Under the pieces are notes generated by a model. It saw only the letters and a program-made list of their open reading frames with translations. It did not search any database and was not told the DNA's origin. Shown here one piece after another: positions 19,275 to 28,635 of a stretch of DNA of 64,000 bases. The first letter of the stretch is position 1, and every line of letters begins with the position of its first letter. The position numbers were made by a program, and so were the translations under genes. The stretch is from Crocinitomicaceae bacterium (GTDB lineage Bacteria > Bacteroidota > Bacteroidia > Flavobacteriales_D > Crocinitomicaceae): positions 1 through 64,000 of the forward strand of contig PAQM01000025.1 in NCBI GenBank assembly GCA_002709305.1. Direction: 5' to 3'.

Positions 19275-20417
19275 CTAAAAAAATATCTCAAGGTTTACAT
19301 AGGTTAATAAATAACCCAATACTCCACCACCTAGTACAATCAAAGCACTATTAATTTTCTTAAAAAGAAAAACAAATACTATACTAATTATTGCAATTAG
19401 CATCATCCTCCAATCAATTATAGTCTCTTTAATCATTTCAAATGATACACCTAAAATTACTGCCACTGCTGCAATATTTATCGAATCTAAAAAAACTGTA
19501 ATAATTTTTACTTTTCTCATTTTTGGAATTAATGGATTAAGAATAGCAACAAATATAAACGATGGCAAAAAGATACCCACAGTAGCAGCAATAGCACCGT
19601 AGAAGCCATTAATTTGCCATCCAATAAATGTTGCAGTTGACAAGACGGGGCCTGGAGTAAATTGACCAATAGCAATTGAATCAATTAATTCCTGTCTTGA
19701 TAGCCATCCATTCATAACTAATTCTGAATCTAAAAAAGCAAATAAAACATAGCCACTTCCATATAAAATAGAACCAACTTTTAAAAATGTCAAGAAAATT
19801 TTAAGCGTTCCTATTTTTGCAAATTCGGAATTCTGAAGAAGGAGCAAAGGCAAAAATGAATTCAACCTATTAAAAGTATTTTTTTTTATTATGTAAATAA
19901 ACAAACCAAGTAATCCACATAAAAAAAGAGCAATAATTTCATTAACACCAAGAATACATGCTGCCAAAGTTAGTATACCTAATACACCCAATTCTATACT
20001 TTTTAAAGCTTTTTTACCTAGCTTATATGCTGCCATAATTATGATAGCAATAACTGCTGGCTTTATTCCATAAATAAAAGGTTTTACGTTTGGTAAATGT
20101 CCATAAGAAGAATAGAACCAAGCAAATAATCCCGTTAATAAAACTGCTGGAAAAATAAAACAAAAACCAGCTGTTATCAATCCCTTCCAACCTGCTCTTT
20201 CATATCCGCAATGCATCGTCATTTCAGTAGAATTTGGACCTGGAATTAAATTAGTAGCTCCAATTAAATCAAGAAAATGTTGTTGAGATATCCACTTTCT
20301 TTTTCTAACAATTTCATCCTCCATCATTGCTATATGCGCTGCAGGACCCCCGAAAGATATGACACCCAATTTAAGGAAAAGTAATGCAATCTCTTTTAAC
20401 TTACTATTTTCAGACAT
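19275..20417 (-). CDS. chrA: ChrA-type (chromate/anion) transporter, bidomain
   Basis: FLKLGVISFGGPAAHIAMMEDEIVRKRKW, GATNLIPGPNSTEM; second half IDSIAIGQFTPGPVLSTATFIGW. Confidence 0.9.
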   Translation of the reverse strand: MSENSKLKEIALLFLKLGVISFGGPAAHIAMMEDEIVRKRKWISQQHFLDLIGATNLIPGPNSTEMTMHCGYERAGWKGLITAGFCFIFPAVLLTGLFAWFYSSYGHLPNVKPFIYGIKPAVIAIIIMAAYKLGKKALKSIELGVLGILTLAACILGVNEIIALFLCGLLGLFIYIIKKNTFNRLNSFLPLLLLQNSEFAKIGTLKIFLTFLKVGSILYGSGYVLFAFLDSELVMNGWLSRQELIDSIAIGQFTPGPVLSTATFIGWQINGFYGAIAATVGIFLPSFIFVAILNPLIPKMRKVKIITVFLDSINIAAVAVILGVSFEMIKETIIDWRMMLIAIISIVFVFLFKKINSALIVLGGGVLGYLLTYVNLEIFF

Positions 20418-20426
20418 TTATATAAA

Positions 20427-20894
20427 TTAACAACAATTACTATCTGATGAACAACAAGAAGATTGATCTTCATCATCATATATAGTAATATCATTATTAT
20501 CTTTTACTAGACATTTATCCTCTGCTAGACAAGCAGTCTTTTTAGACTTCAGAATAAATGATTCACCATCAAAATCTAAACTATAACGACCAATTGTTGA
20601 TTCTTGATATTCAACCTCTATTTCTAAATCATCTATTAATAATTTCTTCTCTGAGAGTGAAATAATATCATTAACTTTTTGGGTTGAAAGCCTATGCTGA
20701 AAATCATCAGAATACCAAAGTTGGAAATTGATGTTTTTTTCTTCTCTTATTTCTCCTCCACAATCTATTATTTTTCTTGAAACAATTCCTATTTCAGTTA
20801 TATGAAAATGCTGAGGTACTTTTCCTTTATTCTCAACCATAAAGTTGATTTTTGGAATTAATGATATTATTCTCTTAAACTCTGATAACTTCAT
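20427..20894 (-). CDS. DUF6428-like protein with Cys-rich C-terminal tail
   Basis: KVPQHFHITEIGIVSRKIIDCGGEIREEKNINFQLWYSDDFQHRLS...DLEIEVEYQ resembles the DUF6428 family from memory; ends SSCCSSDSNCC. Confidence 0.6.
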   Translation of the reverse strand: MKLSEFKRIISLIPKINFMVENKGKVPQHFHITEIGIVSRKIIDCGGEIREEKNINFQLWYSDDFQHRLSTQKVNDIISLSEKKLLIDDLEIEVEYQESTIGRYSLDFDGESFILKSKKTACLAEDKCLVKDNNDITIYDDEDQSSCCSSDSNCC

Positions 20895-20899
20895 AAATC

Positions 20900-23047
20900 T
20901 TATATTTCTCCAGCAACAGCTTCAGATACATTAATAATGTGATCTCCTATTTTTTCACAAGAAGAAAATAAATCATTATACATTATACCTGGTTTGAATT
21001 TATATGTACCTTTTTCTGCTTGCTCTAAATAAGACTTTCTTAATTCATTTCTCATACGATTAATTTCAAGTTCTATCTTCTTAGCATCATCTAAAGTAAT
21101 ATGACCATATTCAGCATTTAAATTTTTATTCATTACAGAAAATGCTTTCTCTACGACATCTAAAATTTCATTTAAATTATCGCGCTGTTCAGGAAGAAAA
21201 TAAATTTTACTATCATCCTTTCTCTCAATTGTTTTAGACATCTGATAATATATATCACCTATTCTTTCAAGATCGTTAGTAATACTAAGCATACTTCTTA
21301 TTTTTGAAGAAGTTTCTTGACTTATTTCTTGAGTAGACAAATTATCAAGATATTCCGCTACTTCGCTTTCAACTCTATCAGTAATCTCCTCATATTTTTT
21401 AATCTTGTTAAAAATTTTATTTCTAACTTTTTTGTCTTGATCATTTATTAATGTTTTTATAAAACCATTCATTCGAGTAGTAACTTCACCAAATTTTGCG
21501 ACTTCTTTTTTTGCCTCTAAAATAGCTACCTCAGGAGCTCCGATTCCTCCTACTGAGATATAATCTAACTTAAATTCTTCATCAGCTTCACCCTTTGACT
21601 TAACAGTTCTTTCAGCAAATCTTACAATATATGGGACAAATCCTATCAATAAAAGAACATTTGCGGAATTAAACAAAGTATGAAATAAGGCTATTCCTTC
21701 ATTTGCCATACCTGTATTTTCAGGGTTAAATGCAATGCCATGAGACTGACCGATTATAAGACCAATACCATCGAGAAAGAAAGGTATAACAAGAAGCATC
21801 CAAGTAACTCCAATTATATTAAAAAGAGAATGTATTCTTGCTGATCTTTTTGCGTGAACATTACCGATTAAAGAAGCAAGTTCAGCTGTAATGGTAGTTC
21901 CTATATTTTCACCAAGAACCATTGCACAAGCAACTTCAAAAGGAATTATACCTTTAGATACCATAGTTAATGTTAAAGCCATTGCTGCACTTGAAGATTG
22001 AATGACTATAGTAACTAAAGCTCCTAATGCAACAAACATAAGATTACTAAAAAATGGAATATCTTTATAATTAACAAAAAATTGAACAAAGGCAGAATCT
22101 TTATCTAAATCAGGTACTGCATCCTTCAAAAATTGAAGACCAATAAATAAGATAGCAAAACCAATAATAGAATTAGCTAAGTCCTTAGACTTTCTGAAAG
22201 TCATAAATAATAAAGGTGCACCTAATGCAATTAAAACTAATGCATACGAAGATATACTAACCTTAAAGCCTAATAATAAAACTAACCATGCTGTAATTGT
22301 GGTTCCAATATTGGCACCCATCATTACACCTGCAGACTGTCTAAGGTTTATAAGTCCTGCATTAACCAAACTAACTGTCATAACGGTTGTGACAGAAGAT
22401 GACTGAACAATAGATGTAGACATAAATCCAGTAAAAACACCCTTAAACCTATTAGAAGTTATTGATCCAAGCATCTTTCTTAACTTTTCTCCTGCTGTTC
22501 TTTGAAGTCCATCACTCATAATTTTCATTCCAAAAATGAATAAACCTAAAGAGCCAATTAAAATTAAAAATTTCATTATTCCCCAGGCTCTTTTTGTTTT
22601 TACTTTCATTTTTTTAGACCAAAGAACATCATCCTTACTTCTATCAAAACCATCATCAACAATACCTAGATAAGCTTCATAGCTTTCAGCCCCAACAAGA
22701 TCTTTAACTTCGAAGCTAGTTTCATTAAGACTGAAAGGCTTAGTATATTTCCAATCACTTCCTTCATATCCTTTTTTGTTCCTTTTAGAACCAATTTTAG
22801 TATTATATCGAATAATTAATTTTTGATTGTCTTCTAAAGATGTAAACAAATCATAATCTAAACTCCATGTAATTTTAAATCCTTCACTTTTAGAACTTGC
22901 TGATACATTCTTGAAGATAGATTCATCTATAATTACTTGAGTAATTTCTTCTTCTGGTGTTAAAATTTGTGTTTCTAATTTATCTTGAGATATTAAAAGA
23001 TTTGGACTTATAAACAATATTGATATTAAGAATATTAGAGTACGCAT
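20900..23047 (-). CDS. Na/Pi cotransporter family protein with PhoU-like C-terminal domain
   Basis: GLFIFGMKIMSDGLQ; repeated STSIVQSSSVTTVMTVSLVNAG / TIVIQSSSAAMALTLTMVSKG; C-terminal helical PhoU-like region. Confidence 0.9.
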   Translation of the reverse strand: MRTLIFLISILFISPNLLISQDKLETQILTPEEEITQVIIDESIFKNVSASSKSEGFKITWSLDYDLFTSLEDNQKLIIRYNTKIGSKRNKKGYEGSDWKYTKPFSLNETSFEVKDLVGAESYEAYLGIVDDGFDRSKDDVLWSKKMKVKTKRAWGIMKFLILIGSLGLFIFGMKIMSDGLQRTAGEKLRKMLGSITSNRFKGVFTGFMSTSIVQSSSVTTVMTVSLVNAGLINLRQSAGVMMGANIGTTITAWLVLLLGFKVSISSYALVLIALGAPLLFMTFRKSKDLANSIIGFAILFIGLQFLKDAVPDLDKDSAFVQFFVNYKDIPFFSNLMFVALGALVTIVIQSSSAAMALTLTMVSKGIIPFEVACAMVLGENIGTTITAELASLIGNVHAKRSARIHSLFNIIGVTWMLLVIPFFLDGIGLIIGQSHGIAFNPENTGMANEGIALFHTLFNSANVLLLIGFVPYIVRFAERTVKSKGEADEEFKLDYISVGGIGAPEVAILEAKKEVAKFGEVTTRMNGFIKTLINDQDKKVRNKIFNKIKKYEEITDRVESEVAEYLDNLSTQEISQETSSKIRSMLSITNDLERIGDIYYQMSKTIERKDDSKIYFLPEQRDNLNEILDVVEKAFSVMNKNLNAEYGHITLDDAKKIELEINRMRNELRKSYLEQAEKGTYKFKPGIMYNDLFSSCEKIGDHIINVSEAVAGEI

Positions 23048-23075
23048 TACAAATAGTTTTAGTTAAATAAAAAAA

Positions 23076-23083
23076 CAAATCTA
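23076..23083 (-). promoter_or_regulatory. Candidate -7 element (TAGATTTG) for the Na/Pi cotransporter gene
   Basis: Minus strand TAGATTTG fits TAnnTTTG; possible -33 TTG at 23107-23109 with 23-nt spacing, the outer edge of the allowed range. Confidence 0.35.
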
Positions 23084-23120
23084 ATTATGAATTATATAAT
23101 TTTCATCAAAAAATAAAAAA

Positions 23121-23231
23121 GTTAATATATAGTTAACATTGATTTGTTATAAAAGAAGAATATATATGAGATTCATCAATTTTAATTAAAAAAAAATAAA
23201 AAAATATACATATGTTAATAATTTGTTAAAC
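23121..23231. promoter_or_regulatory. Two pairs of 11-bp-spaced GTTAA direct repeats, candidate response-regulator (Pho-box-like) sites
   Basis: GTTAATA(23121)-TATA-GTTAACA(23132); GTTAATA(23214)-ATTT-GTTAAAC(23225). Confidence 0.4.
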
Positions 23232-23304
23232 TTATTTTTTCATACACTATTTCTAAAAAATTATCCCCTACTTTGAACTGATTTTTAACCAAATATTTAA
23301 ACTA

Positions 23305-24420
23305 ATGAAAAAGCTAATAACCCTATTTTTTATATTTAATCTATGTAACACATTTGCTCAGGATATGACAAAAAACCCTTTCGGCAAAGGAATAATTAAC
23401 TTAGTATCTAAAGATTCTTCTTGGTCAACAAAAGTGGCTTTTCGTTTTCAAACACGTTATGATGGTGGATATGATTTTGGGGATAGCACCTTCTCTGACC
23501 GCGCATATGTTAGACGTGCAAGAATTAAAGGTCATGGATATGCTTTTAGCCCTAAAGTTCAATACAAATTTGAATACGACGTTCATAATGGATTTGTATT
23601 AGATGCTGTTTTAAAATGGAATTTTGCTGGGAACTGGAGTCTTTGGTTTGGTCAAACAAAATTACCTGGAAATATAGAGCGTGTATTCTCATCTCAAAAG
23701 CTACAATTAGTAGATCGTTCACTTTTAAATTCAAGGTTCACTCTCGATCGTGATGCTGGATTTCAATTGAGACATCATTTCAATGTAGGAAAAACATTTT
23801 TAATAAGAACTAAACTTGCTGTATCTCAGGGAGAGGGATTAAATAGAAAATCACAATCTGCAGGAAATGGGTATACGGGAAGAATTGAATTACTTCCTTT
23901 TGGAAAGTTCTCAAAAAAAGGTGATTATTTTGCCTCAGACCTTAAACGAGAAGAAAAACCTAAGCTAATGCTGAGTTTTACATATGATTATAATGACAAC
24001 GCTCTACGTTCAGGAGGACAAATGGGTCAAGATATTACAGGATCTACAAGAGACCTCCAAAATATTCAAGCAGATGCTCATTTTAAATACAAAGGTCTCT
24101 CCTTTTTCGGTGAATATGCAAATAGAAAAACAATGGATGGCATAGCTGTTAATGAGCTAAACGAAGTATATTATACGGGTAGTGCTCTTAACCTTCAAGC
24201 AGGTTATCTCTTCAAAAACAATTGGGAAATAGCAGGAAGATACACTCAAGTTAACCCAGAAGACATTACTGGATACAATAATATTGAACAATATACTCTT
24301 GGTTTTTCTAAATATGTTGTAGGACATAATCTTAAAATACAAGGTGATATAGGTCTAACTCAAGAAGATAATAAAGAAAATACTGTTTTATTTAGACTTC
24401 AAACAGAATTTAATTTTTAA
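23305..24420 (+). CDS. OprP/OprO-like (phosphate-selective-type) porin
   Basis: Signal peptide; FRFQTRYDGGYDFGDS, RRARIKGHGYAFSPKVQYKFEYD, FGQTKLPGNIERVFSSQKLQLVDRS; terminal Phe (EFNF). Confidence 0.8.
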   Translation: MKKLITLFFIFNLCNTFAQDMTKNPFGKGIINLVSKDSSWSTKVAFRFQTRYDGGYDFGDSTFSDRAYVRRARIKGHGYAFSPKVQYKFEYDVHNGFVLDAVLKWNFAGNWSLWFGQTKLPGNIERVFSSQKLQLVDRSLLNSRFTLDRDAGFQLRHHFNVGKTFLIRTKLAVSQGEGLNRKSQSAGNGYTGRIELLPFGKFSKKGDYFASDLKREEKPKLMLSFTYDYNDNALRSGGQMGQDITGSTRDLQNIQADAHFKYKGLSFFGEYANRKTMDGIAVNELNEVYYTGSALNLQAGYLFKNNWEIAGRYTQVNPEDITGYNNIEQYTLGFSKYVVGHNLKIQGDIGLTQEDNKENTVLFRLQTEFNF

Positions 24421-24431
24421 TTTTCTAAACC

Positions 24432-24478
24432 TTAATATAGATTTTAAAGAAATATAATTTCTTTAAAATCTATATTAA
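24432..24478. terminator. Perfect 21-bp AT-rich stem with 5-nt loop after the porin gene; possible terminator
   Basis: TTAATATAGATTTTAAAGAAA-TATAA-TTTCTTTAAAATCTATATTAA. Confidence 0.5.
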
Positions 24479-24546
24479 ACAACCATACTAAAAAATAACT
24501 AATCACTATATTAGTATAAATATTATGACATATTAAATAATATAAT

Positions 24547-25587
24547 TTGAGAAATCTGAAACCTATATACATTATATTAGGAGGAAGTTTAATAACATTA
24601 TTTATTACACTAATAATATTTTCACAACTTAATTCTTTATCGAGAATACCATTTCAATATATTTTAGGAGCATCAATAATCATATCTCTTTCGGTGCTTA
24701 TAATATTTTATTTCCTAATTAAATATTTTATCACTAATAAATTAGATATACTCTATAGATCAATTAGAACAGGTAAATTTAACGATGACTCAAAAAAAAA
24801 ATACAGCCTAAAAGAAGATTTAATATCTAACGCTGAATTAGACACTAAAAGTTGGAGAGAGGAAGAATTAAAAACTATTTCAAAACTAAAAGAAGTAGAA
24901 GCTTTCCGGAAAGAATTCCTGGGAAATATAAGCCATGAATTAAAAACACCTGTTTTTTCAATTCAAGGTTATATACTTACACTTTTAGAAGGAGGTCTAG
25001 AAGATAAATCTGTAAATAAAGTATTCTTACAACGAGCATCTAAAGCTGTTGAAAGGATGACTGATATTTTAGAAGACTTAGATCAAATTATTGAAATGGA
25101 AGTAAAAGAAATCAAACTTGACATAATAAAATTTAATATCGTAGAATTAGTTTCAGATTTATTTGAAGATTTAAAAGTACAGTCAAAAAACAGAAATATA
25201 AAATTAGAATTTTCAAAAAAATACAACCCAATATGGGTAAAAGCTGATAAAAATAAAATTGCACAGGTAATTACAAATCTTCTAAATAATTCAATTTCTT
25301 ATGGAAATGAGAATGGAATAACTACTGTTCGTTTCTTTTCAATGGATAATATTGTAACGATTGAAGTTTCTGATAACGGTCCTGGTATCTCTGAAGAAGA
25401 AATACCTAGATTATTTGAAAGATTTTATAGAGTTGAGAAAAGTCGTGATAGGCACAAAGGTGGAACTGGCTTAGGTTTATCTATAGCTAAGCACATAATT
25501 GAATCTCATGGGCAAACAATTAATGTTAGAAGTACTGTTGGTGTAGGATCAACTTTCACATTCAGTTTAAACAGAGAAAAAAACTGA
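24547..25587 (+). CDS. Sensor histidine kinase (PhoR-like layout: two TMs, short loop, HisKA, HATPase)
   Basis: FLGNISHELKTPVFSIQGY H-box, NLLNNSISYGNENG N-box, SDNGPGISEEEIPRLFERFYRV, GGTGLGLSIAKHI; TTG start. Confidence 0.9.
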   Translation: MRNLKPIYIILGGSLITLFITLIIFSQLNSLSRIPFQYILGASIIISLSVLIIFYFLIKYFITNKLDILYRSIRTGKFNDDSKKKYSLKEDLISNAELDTKSWREEELKTISKLKEVEAFRKEFLGNISHELKTPVFSIQGYILTLLEGGLEDKSVNKVFLQRASKAVERMTDILEDLDQIIEMEVKEIKLDIIKFNIVELVSDLFEDLKVQSKNRNIKLEFSKKYNPIWVKADKNKIAQVITNLLNNSISYGNENGITTVRFFSMDNIVTIEVSDNGPGISEEEIPRLFERFYRVEKSRDRHKGGTGLGLSIAKHIIESHGQTINVRSTVGVGSTFTFSLNREKN

Positions 25588-25589
25588 TA

Positions 25590-26747
25590 CTATCTAAAAA
25601 ATTTAGTTCCAGATTTAACCATCCTTTTTAATAAAGGACTCGGTCTATATCGATCCTCACCATATTCATTAAACATTGATTCTAGCTTAGATAATACATT
25701 ATCTAATCCTAATTCATCTGCCCACATCAGAAGACCCTTTGGATAATTAACTCCTTTCGTCATAGCTAAATCAATTGCTTCTTTAGATGCTATATTTAAA
25801 AATAATGCATCAATAGCTTCATTGATTAACATAACAAGAATACGTTCAAAAATTTGTTCCCCTAATTCACGATTTTTATTTGGAGGAACATTTAATGTTT
25901 CATCATTATAATCAAAAAATCCTTTTCCAGATTTTCTACCAAAAAATCCTGCCTCTTTATATCGTTTTTGAGTAAAAGAAGGCTTATATCTTGGATCAAA
26001 ATAAAAAGCGCTAAATACTGTTTCAGTAACGGTATAATTAACATCATTACCAATATAATCCATCAAAGTAAATGGTCCCATTCTGAATCCACCTAACTCT
26101 GTCATTGCCCAATCTATTGTAGCAAAGTCAGCTATTCCTTCTTCATAAATACGAATAGCCTCACCATAAAATGGTCTTGCAACTCTATTAACTATAAAAC
26201 CTGGTGTATCCTTGCAGACAACAGCTACTTTACCCCAACCATCAATCAATGATTTTACATTTTTCAAAATTAAATCGGATGTTTGAATAGAAGGGATAAT
26301 CTCAACTAAAGCCATTAAAGGAACAGGGTTGAAAAAATGAATACCAATAATACGATTTGAAATCTTTAAAGAGGAACCAATCGAAGCAATAGATAAAGAG
26401 CTTGTGTTTGATGCTAAAATACAGTCTTTTGATACAATCGATTCTAACTTTGAAAATACTTCAGATTTAATATTAAAATCTTCTACAATTGCTTCAATAA
26501 CAATACCACAATCTTTAAAATCTTGCATGTTTGTAGAATATACAATGTTAGATTGAATGGCTATTGACTCATCTTGTAGTATCTTTCCTTTTTCAACAAG
26601 CCGAGCCATAATTTTTTCCAATTTGGTTTTCGACTTATCTAAAACTTCTTTATTTATATCAACTAAAATAGTTTTATGACCATTCTGAGCTGATACCTGA
26701 GCAATCCCTAACCCCATTGTTCCTCCTCCTAAAACACCAACATTCAT
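25590..26747 (-). CDS. 3-hydroxyacyl-CoA dehydrogenase family protein
   Basis: GVLGGGTMGLGIAQVSAQNGH, IGIHFFNPVPLMALVEII, VCKDTPGFIVNRV. Confidence 0.92.
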   Translation of the reverse strand: MNVGVLGGGTMGLGIAQVSAQNGHKTILVDINKEVLDKSKTKLEKIMARLVEKGKILQDESIAIQSNIVYSTNMQDFKDCGIVIEAIVEDFNIKSEVFSKLESIVSKDCILASNTSSLSIASIGSSLKISNRIIGIHFFNPVPLMALVEIIPSIQTSDLILKNVKSLIDGWGKVAVVCKDTPGFIVNRVARPFYGEAIRIYEEGIADFATIDWAMTELGGFRMGPFTLMDYIGNDVNYTVTETVFSAFYFDPRYKPSFTQKRYKEAGFFGRKSGKGFFDYNDETLNVPPNKNRELGEQIFERILVMLINEAIDALFLNIASKEAIDLAMTKGVNYPKGLLMWADELGLDNVLSKLESMFNEYGEDRYRPSPLLKRMVKSGTKFFR

Positions 26748-26779
26748 AAAATGAAAATTTAATTATCAATATTTACTAT

Positions 26780-27553
26780 TTATTTACCCTTAAACTTAGG
26801 TTTTCTTTTCTCTATAAAAGCGTTGACACCTTCATTAAAATCATATGTTTCTCCTGCTAATGTCTGTAATTCTTCTTCTAAATTTAATTGATTTTCTAAA
26901 TTATTATTGAAGCTTGAATTAACAGCTTTTTTTGTTAGTGCAATTCCCTTAGTCGGCATAATAGCCAATTTATATGCAAAATTAGATATAAAAGTATCGA
27001 AGTCATCGTCATCTATAGCTTTATATATCATATTCATTTCTTCGGCTTCTTTGGCTGAAATTTTATCTCCTGTAATCATCAAAGCTAAGGCCTTTTGTAC
27101 ACCAATAATTCGAGGCAAGAAAAATGTACCTCCTGAATCAGGTATTAAACCTATTTTAGAAAATGCTTGAATAAAACTAGCACTATTTTTAGCTATAGTA
27201 ATATCACAAGCCAATGCTAAATTTGCTCCTGCTCCTGCAGCAACACCATTTACAGCTGCAATGACAGGCTTATTTAAATTTCTGATTTTTAAAATAATTG
27301 GATTATAATGATCTCTTACAATAGTTTTTAATTCAGGTCCATTTGGATCTATCGCTTCTGACAAGTCTTGTCCAGCACAAAAAGCTTTACCTTCTCCAAC
27401 TATAACAACGACTCGAATGTCATCATTCGATGAACAAGTGTCTAAAATATTTTGAAGCTGAAATGCCATTTCCTTATTAAAGGAATTAAAAACTTCTGGT
27501 CGATTCAATCTTATTTCACAAATACCATTTAAAGTAGAAACATTAATCAACAT
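26780..27553 (-). CDS. Enoyl-CoA hydratase/isomerase family, PaaG-like
   Basis: NRPEVFNSFNKEM, GKAFCAGQDLSE, AAVNGVAAGAGANLALACD, IGLIPDSGGTFFLPR. Confidence 0.88.
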   Translation of the reverse strand: MLINVSTLNGICEIRLNRPEVFNSFNKEMAFQLQNILDTCSSNDDIRVVVIVGEGKAFCAGQDLSEAIDPNGPELKTIVRDHYNPIILKIRNLNKPVIAAVNGVAAGAGANLALACDITIAKNSASFIQAFSKIGLIPDSGGTFFLPRIIGVQKALALMITGDKISAKEAEEMNMIYKAIDDDDFDTFISNFAYKLAIMPTKGIALTKKAVNSSFNNNLENQLNLEEELQTLAGETYDFNEGVNAFIEKRKPKFKGK

Positions 27554-27633
27554 GTTATATATTTTTGATATTACACGAATATAATTAGAATAAAATTGTT
27601 CTAATTAAAGAATTTAAAATAGTTATTAGGTTT

Positions 27634-28626
27634 TTATGAATTTAAAATTTCAGATGCTCTTTTCTCTATTTCATCCTTCAATGACCTAGGTTTTAAGACT
27701 GATATTTCACCTCCATATGACAACATAGAACGAATTAATTCTTCAGAAATATTTACTTTTAGTTCAAAAGTATAACCTTCCTCATGCATATCTAATATTC
27801 TTTGAGAAGAATGAAATGGTAATGAATCGATATATCGAGAAGCAATATTATTAGCTTTAAATCTAACAATCTCCGGAGATTGATTACCACTTGTAATACC
27901 TATAGAATACTTAAAATAATTATCTGGATTAAAATCAGACGGCCTTTTCATTTTATCAGTTGTAATAACTAAATCTTCAATCCGATCTAAGCTATAGGTT
28001 ATATAATCATCTTTATTAAGATCAAATGAAATTAAATACCAACGATTACTATACTCTTTTAATAATAATGGTAATACTTTTCTAGGTTTCATTTCACCTG
28101 AGATAAAACTAGTGTAATCAAAAGTAACAAGTAACTCCTCTTTAATTGCATCAAGTATAGGAGTCAAAAATTCATTACCCTCTCCCGATATTGATTTTTC
28201 AAATTGAATGATTTCTCCATTATCATCATTTGAAACAGAAATACGATCTACAATTTTATCGATTGCACTTCCAAAATGCCTAAACATATTGACATTTTTA
28301 AACTGCATTAAAGTCTTAGCAGCAAAGCTAATAGAGCTTAATTCATCTTCTGTTAAAGGAATATCATTAATAGAAAAATTAGGGTTTTCGTAATAATAGC
28401 CGAGATTTAACTTACTGTATTTAATCGGAGCATCGTGTTCCATTCTCATATTGAATATATCTTTTTCAATAGTAGAATCGCAAATATGTTCCCCATCAAT
28501 AGATCCATACAAGGCCTCTTCACATGCTTCTCTTAAATCTCTTTTACTTGGAAAAGGACTATACTTATTTCCGATACACTTATCAATTATTCTATACCGA
28601 ATTAAGGCATTCTTTATATGAGGCAT
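27634..28626 (-). CDS. WYL-domain transcriptional regulator
   Basis: KPRKVLPLLLKEYSNRWYLISFDLNKDDYITYSLDRIEDL is WYL-like; N-terminal HTH-like region. Confidence 0.8.
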   Translation of the reverse strand: MPHIKNALIRYRIIDKCIGNKYSPFPSKRDLREACEEALYGSIDGEHICDSTIEKDIFNMRMEHDAPIKYSKLNLGYYYENPNFSINDIPLTEDELSSISFAAKTLMQFKNVNMFRHFGSAIDKIVDRISVSNDDNGEIIQFEKSISGEGNEFLTPILDAIKEELLVTFDYTSFISGEMKPRKVLPLLLKEYSNRWYLISFDLNKDDYITYSLDRIEDLVITTDKMKRPSDFNPDNYFKYSIGITSGNQSPEIVRFKANNIASRYIDSLPFHSSQRILDMHEEGYTFELKVNISEELIRSMLSYGGEISVLKPRSLKDEIEKRASEILNS

Positions 28627-28635
28627 TTTAAAAAA

